Positions 63,804 to 64,000 of a stretch of 64,000 bases of DNA are shown here, piece after piece. The position numbers and the translations under genes were made by a program. The stretch is from Gammaproteobacteria bacterium (GTDB lineage: Bacteria; Pseudomonadota; Gammaproteobacteria; Enterobacterales; Alteromonadaceae). The stretch is taken from assembly GCA_018222405.1 (NCBI GenBank), contig JAAFAI010000001.1, positions 310,001-374,000 of the forward strand, read 5' to 3'. The stretch's first letter is position 1. Every line of letters starts with the position of its first letter. A model generated the notes under the pieces. That model searched no databases, had not been told where the DNA came from, and saw only the letters and a list, made by a program, of their open reading frames with translations.

Positions 63804-64000
63804 TTATTTAAGACCCGCCAGTGTCAGGCGGGTCTTTTTATATTCCGGCCAGTCAAAGTTATCTAAAAATTCCAGCGAAGCGGCCAGGCCGCGTTTGAAC
63901 AGGTCGAGTTTCGCTTCTTTCGATAAGGCAAAATCCAGCCAGTGATGCTCACCGGTATCGATGCTTTTTACCAGCTTTTTGTAATCGGGATTTTTACGGA
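63804..64000 (-). CDS. C-terminal end of an unidentified protein, possibly a patatin-like phospholipase
   Basis: The minus strand is open from the window edge to TAA at 63804-63806. The end reads NPDYKKLVKSIDTGEHHWLDF, then ALSKEAKLDLFKRGLAAS, LEFLDNFDWPEYKKTRLTL and AGLK. The LDFALS...LFKRG...FL..FDW..YK pattern recalls C-termini of patatin-like phospholipases, but with 64 residues this is a guess. The terminator hairpin overlaps the last codons, which is unusual but not rare in tightly packed convergent genes. Confidence 0.55.
   Translation of the reverse strand, partial: RKNPDYKKLVKSIDTGEHHWLDFALSKEAKLDLFKRGLAASLEFLDNFDWPEYKKTRLTLAGLK
63810..63840. terminator. Bidirectional terminator at the end of the ABC fusion gene
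   Basis: A 10-bp stem AAGACCCGCC/GGCGGGTCTT (63810-63819 with 63827-63836) is followed by T residues on the plus strand. On the minus strand it overlaps the last codons of the neighbouring gene. Confidence 0.82.

Overview
The window looks like the chromosome of a marine gammaproteobacterium, most likely an Alteromonadales/Alteromonadaceae member. I infer this from a biosynthetic SpeA, a GlmU-to-GlmS cluster, plant and algal polysaccharide enzymes (pectinesterase, pectinacetylesterase-like esterase, GH67 alpha-glucuronidase) and many small single-function operons. The taxon is an inference. I see no rRNA, tRNA, CRISPR array or intact insertion sequence. Most of the window is ordinary chromosome, with one accessory patch near 33.3-35.9 kb and short repeat elements at 46.7 and 59.2 kb.

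Layout. 0-3.1 kb: 3' part of a pectinesterase, then groES-groEL behind a clear heat-shock (sigma-32 type) promoter. 3.1-7.6 kb: a DUF3224 protein, an AraC regulator, an FMN reductase, and a large sulfotransferase-glycosyltransferase fusion. 8.1-11.0 kb: three-gene proton-translocating transhydrogenase (pntAA-pntAB-pntB) behind a paired operator-like repeat. 11.0-17 kb: a membrane-anchored LuxR-type regulator, a C-A-B ordered fumarate reductase/succinate dehydrogenase with a dihaem-type membrane subunit, and glpK. 17-27.6 kb: pectinacetylesterase-like protein, glutaredoxin-MauE fusion, second DUF3224, speA, a serine beta-lactamase-like hydrolase, an alkylation-repair operon (Ada/AlkA fusion, Ogt, EamA exporter) and a degenerate GGDEF protein.

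27.6-33.3 kb: amino-sugar cluster glmU - Gfo/Idh/MocA oxidoreductase - unknown gene - DeoR/GlmR-like regulator - glmS. 33.3-35.9 kb: an accessory patch with a decayed outer-membrane barrel gene (four in-frame stops, no frameshift), a hipBA toxin-antitoxin pair and a decayed tyrosine-recombinase fragment. 35.9-43.9 kb: semialdehyde dehydrogenase, transglutaminase-like protein, periplasmic ATP-dependent DNA ligase (LigE type), AraC/EamA divergent pair, GH67. 43.9-46.6 kb: arsenic resistance operon arsR-arsC-arsH-acr3. 46.6-49.2 kb: a 27-bp perfect inverted repeat next to a Kelch remnant, then a DUF2239 gene with paired palindromes, a MATE exporter and a carboxymuconolactone-decarboxylase-like gene. 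49.3-58 kb: AtoE-type transporter, sulfotransferase, XRE-cupin regulator divergent from an ACC deaminase (acdS), LacI regulator, MFS transporter, TPR protein, diguanylate cyclase. 58.3-64 kb: YafJ-type amidotransferase, a 22-bp inverted repeat, and an ABC ATPase followed by an ABC-permease/M1-peptidase fusion.

The best candidates for something undescribed are: the DUF2239-MATE-decarboxylase operon with two identical-type palindromes 42 bp apart (DUF2239 looks like a ribbon-helix-helix regulator); the ABC-permease/M1 fusion without a recognisable GxMEN motif; the sulfotransferase-GT61 fusion; the acdS/XRE-cupin pair with two matched 16-bp sites; and the paired TACAA-N2-TTGTA sites ahead of pntAA. 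None is proven from sequence alone.
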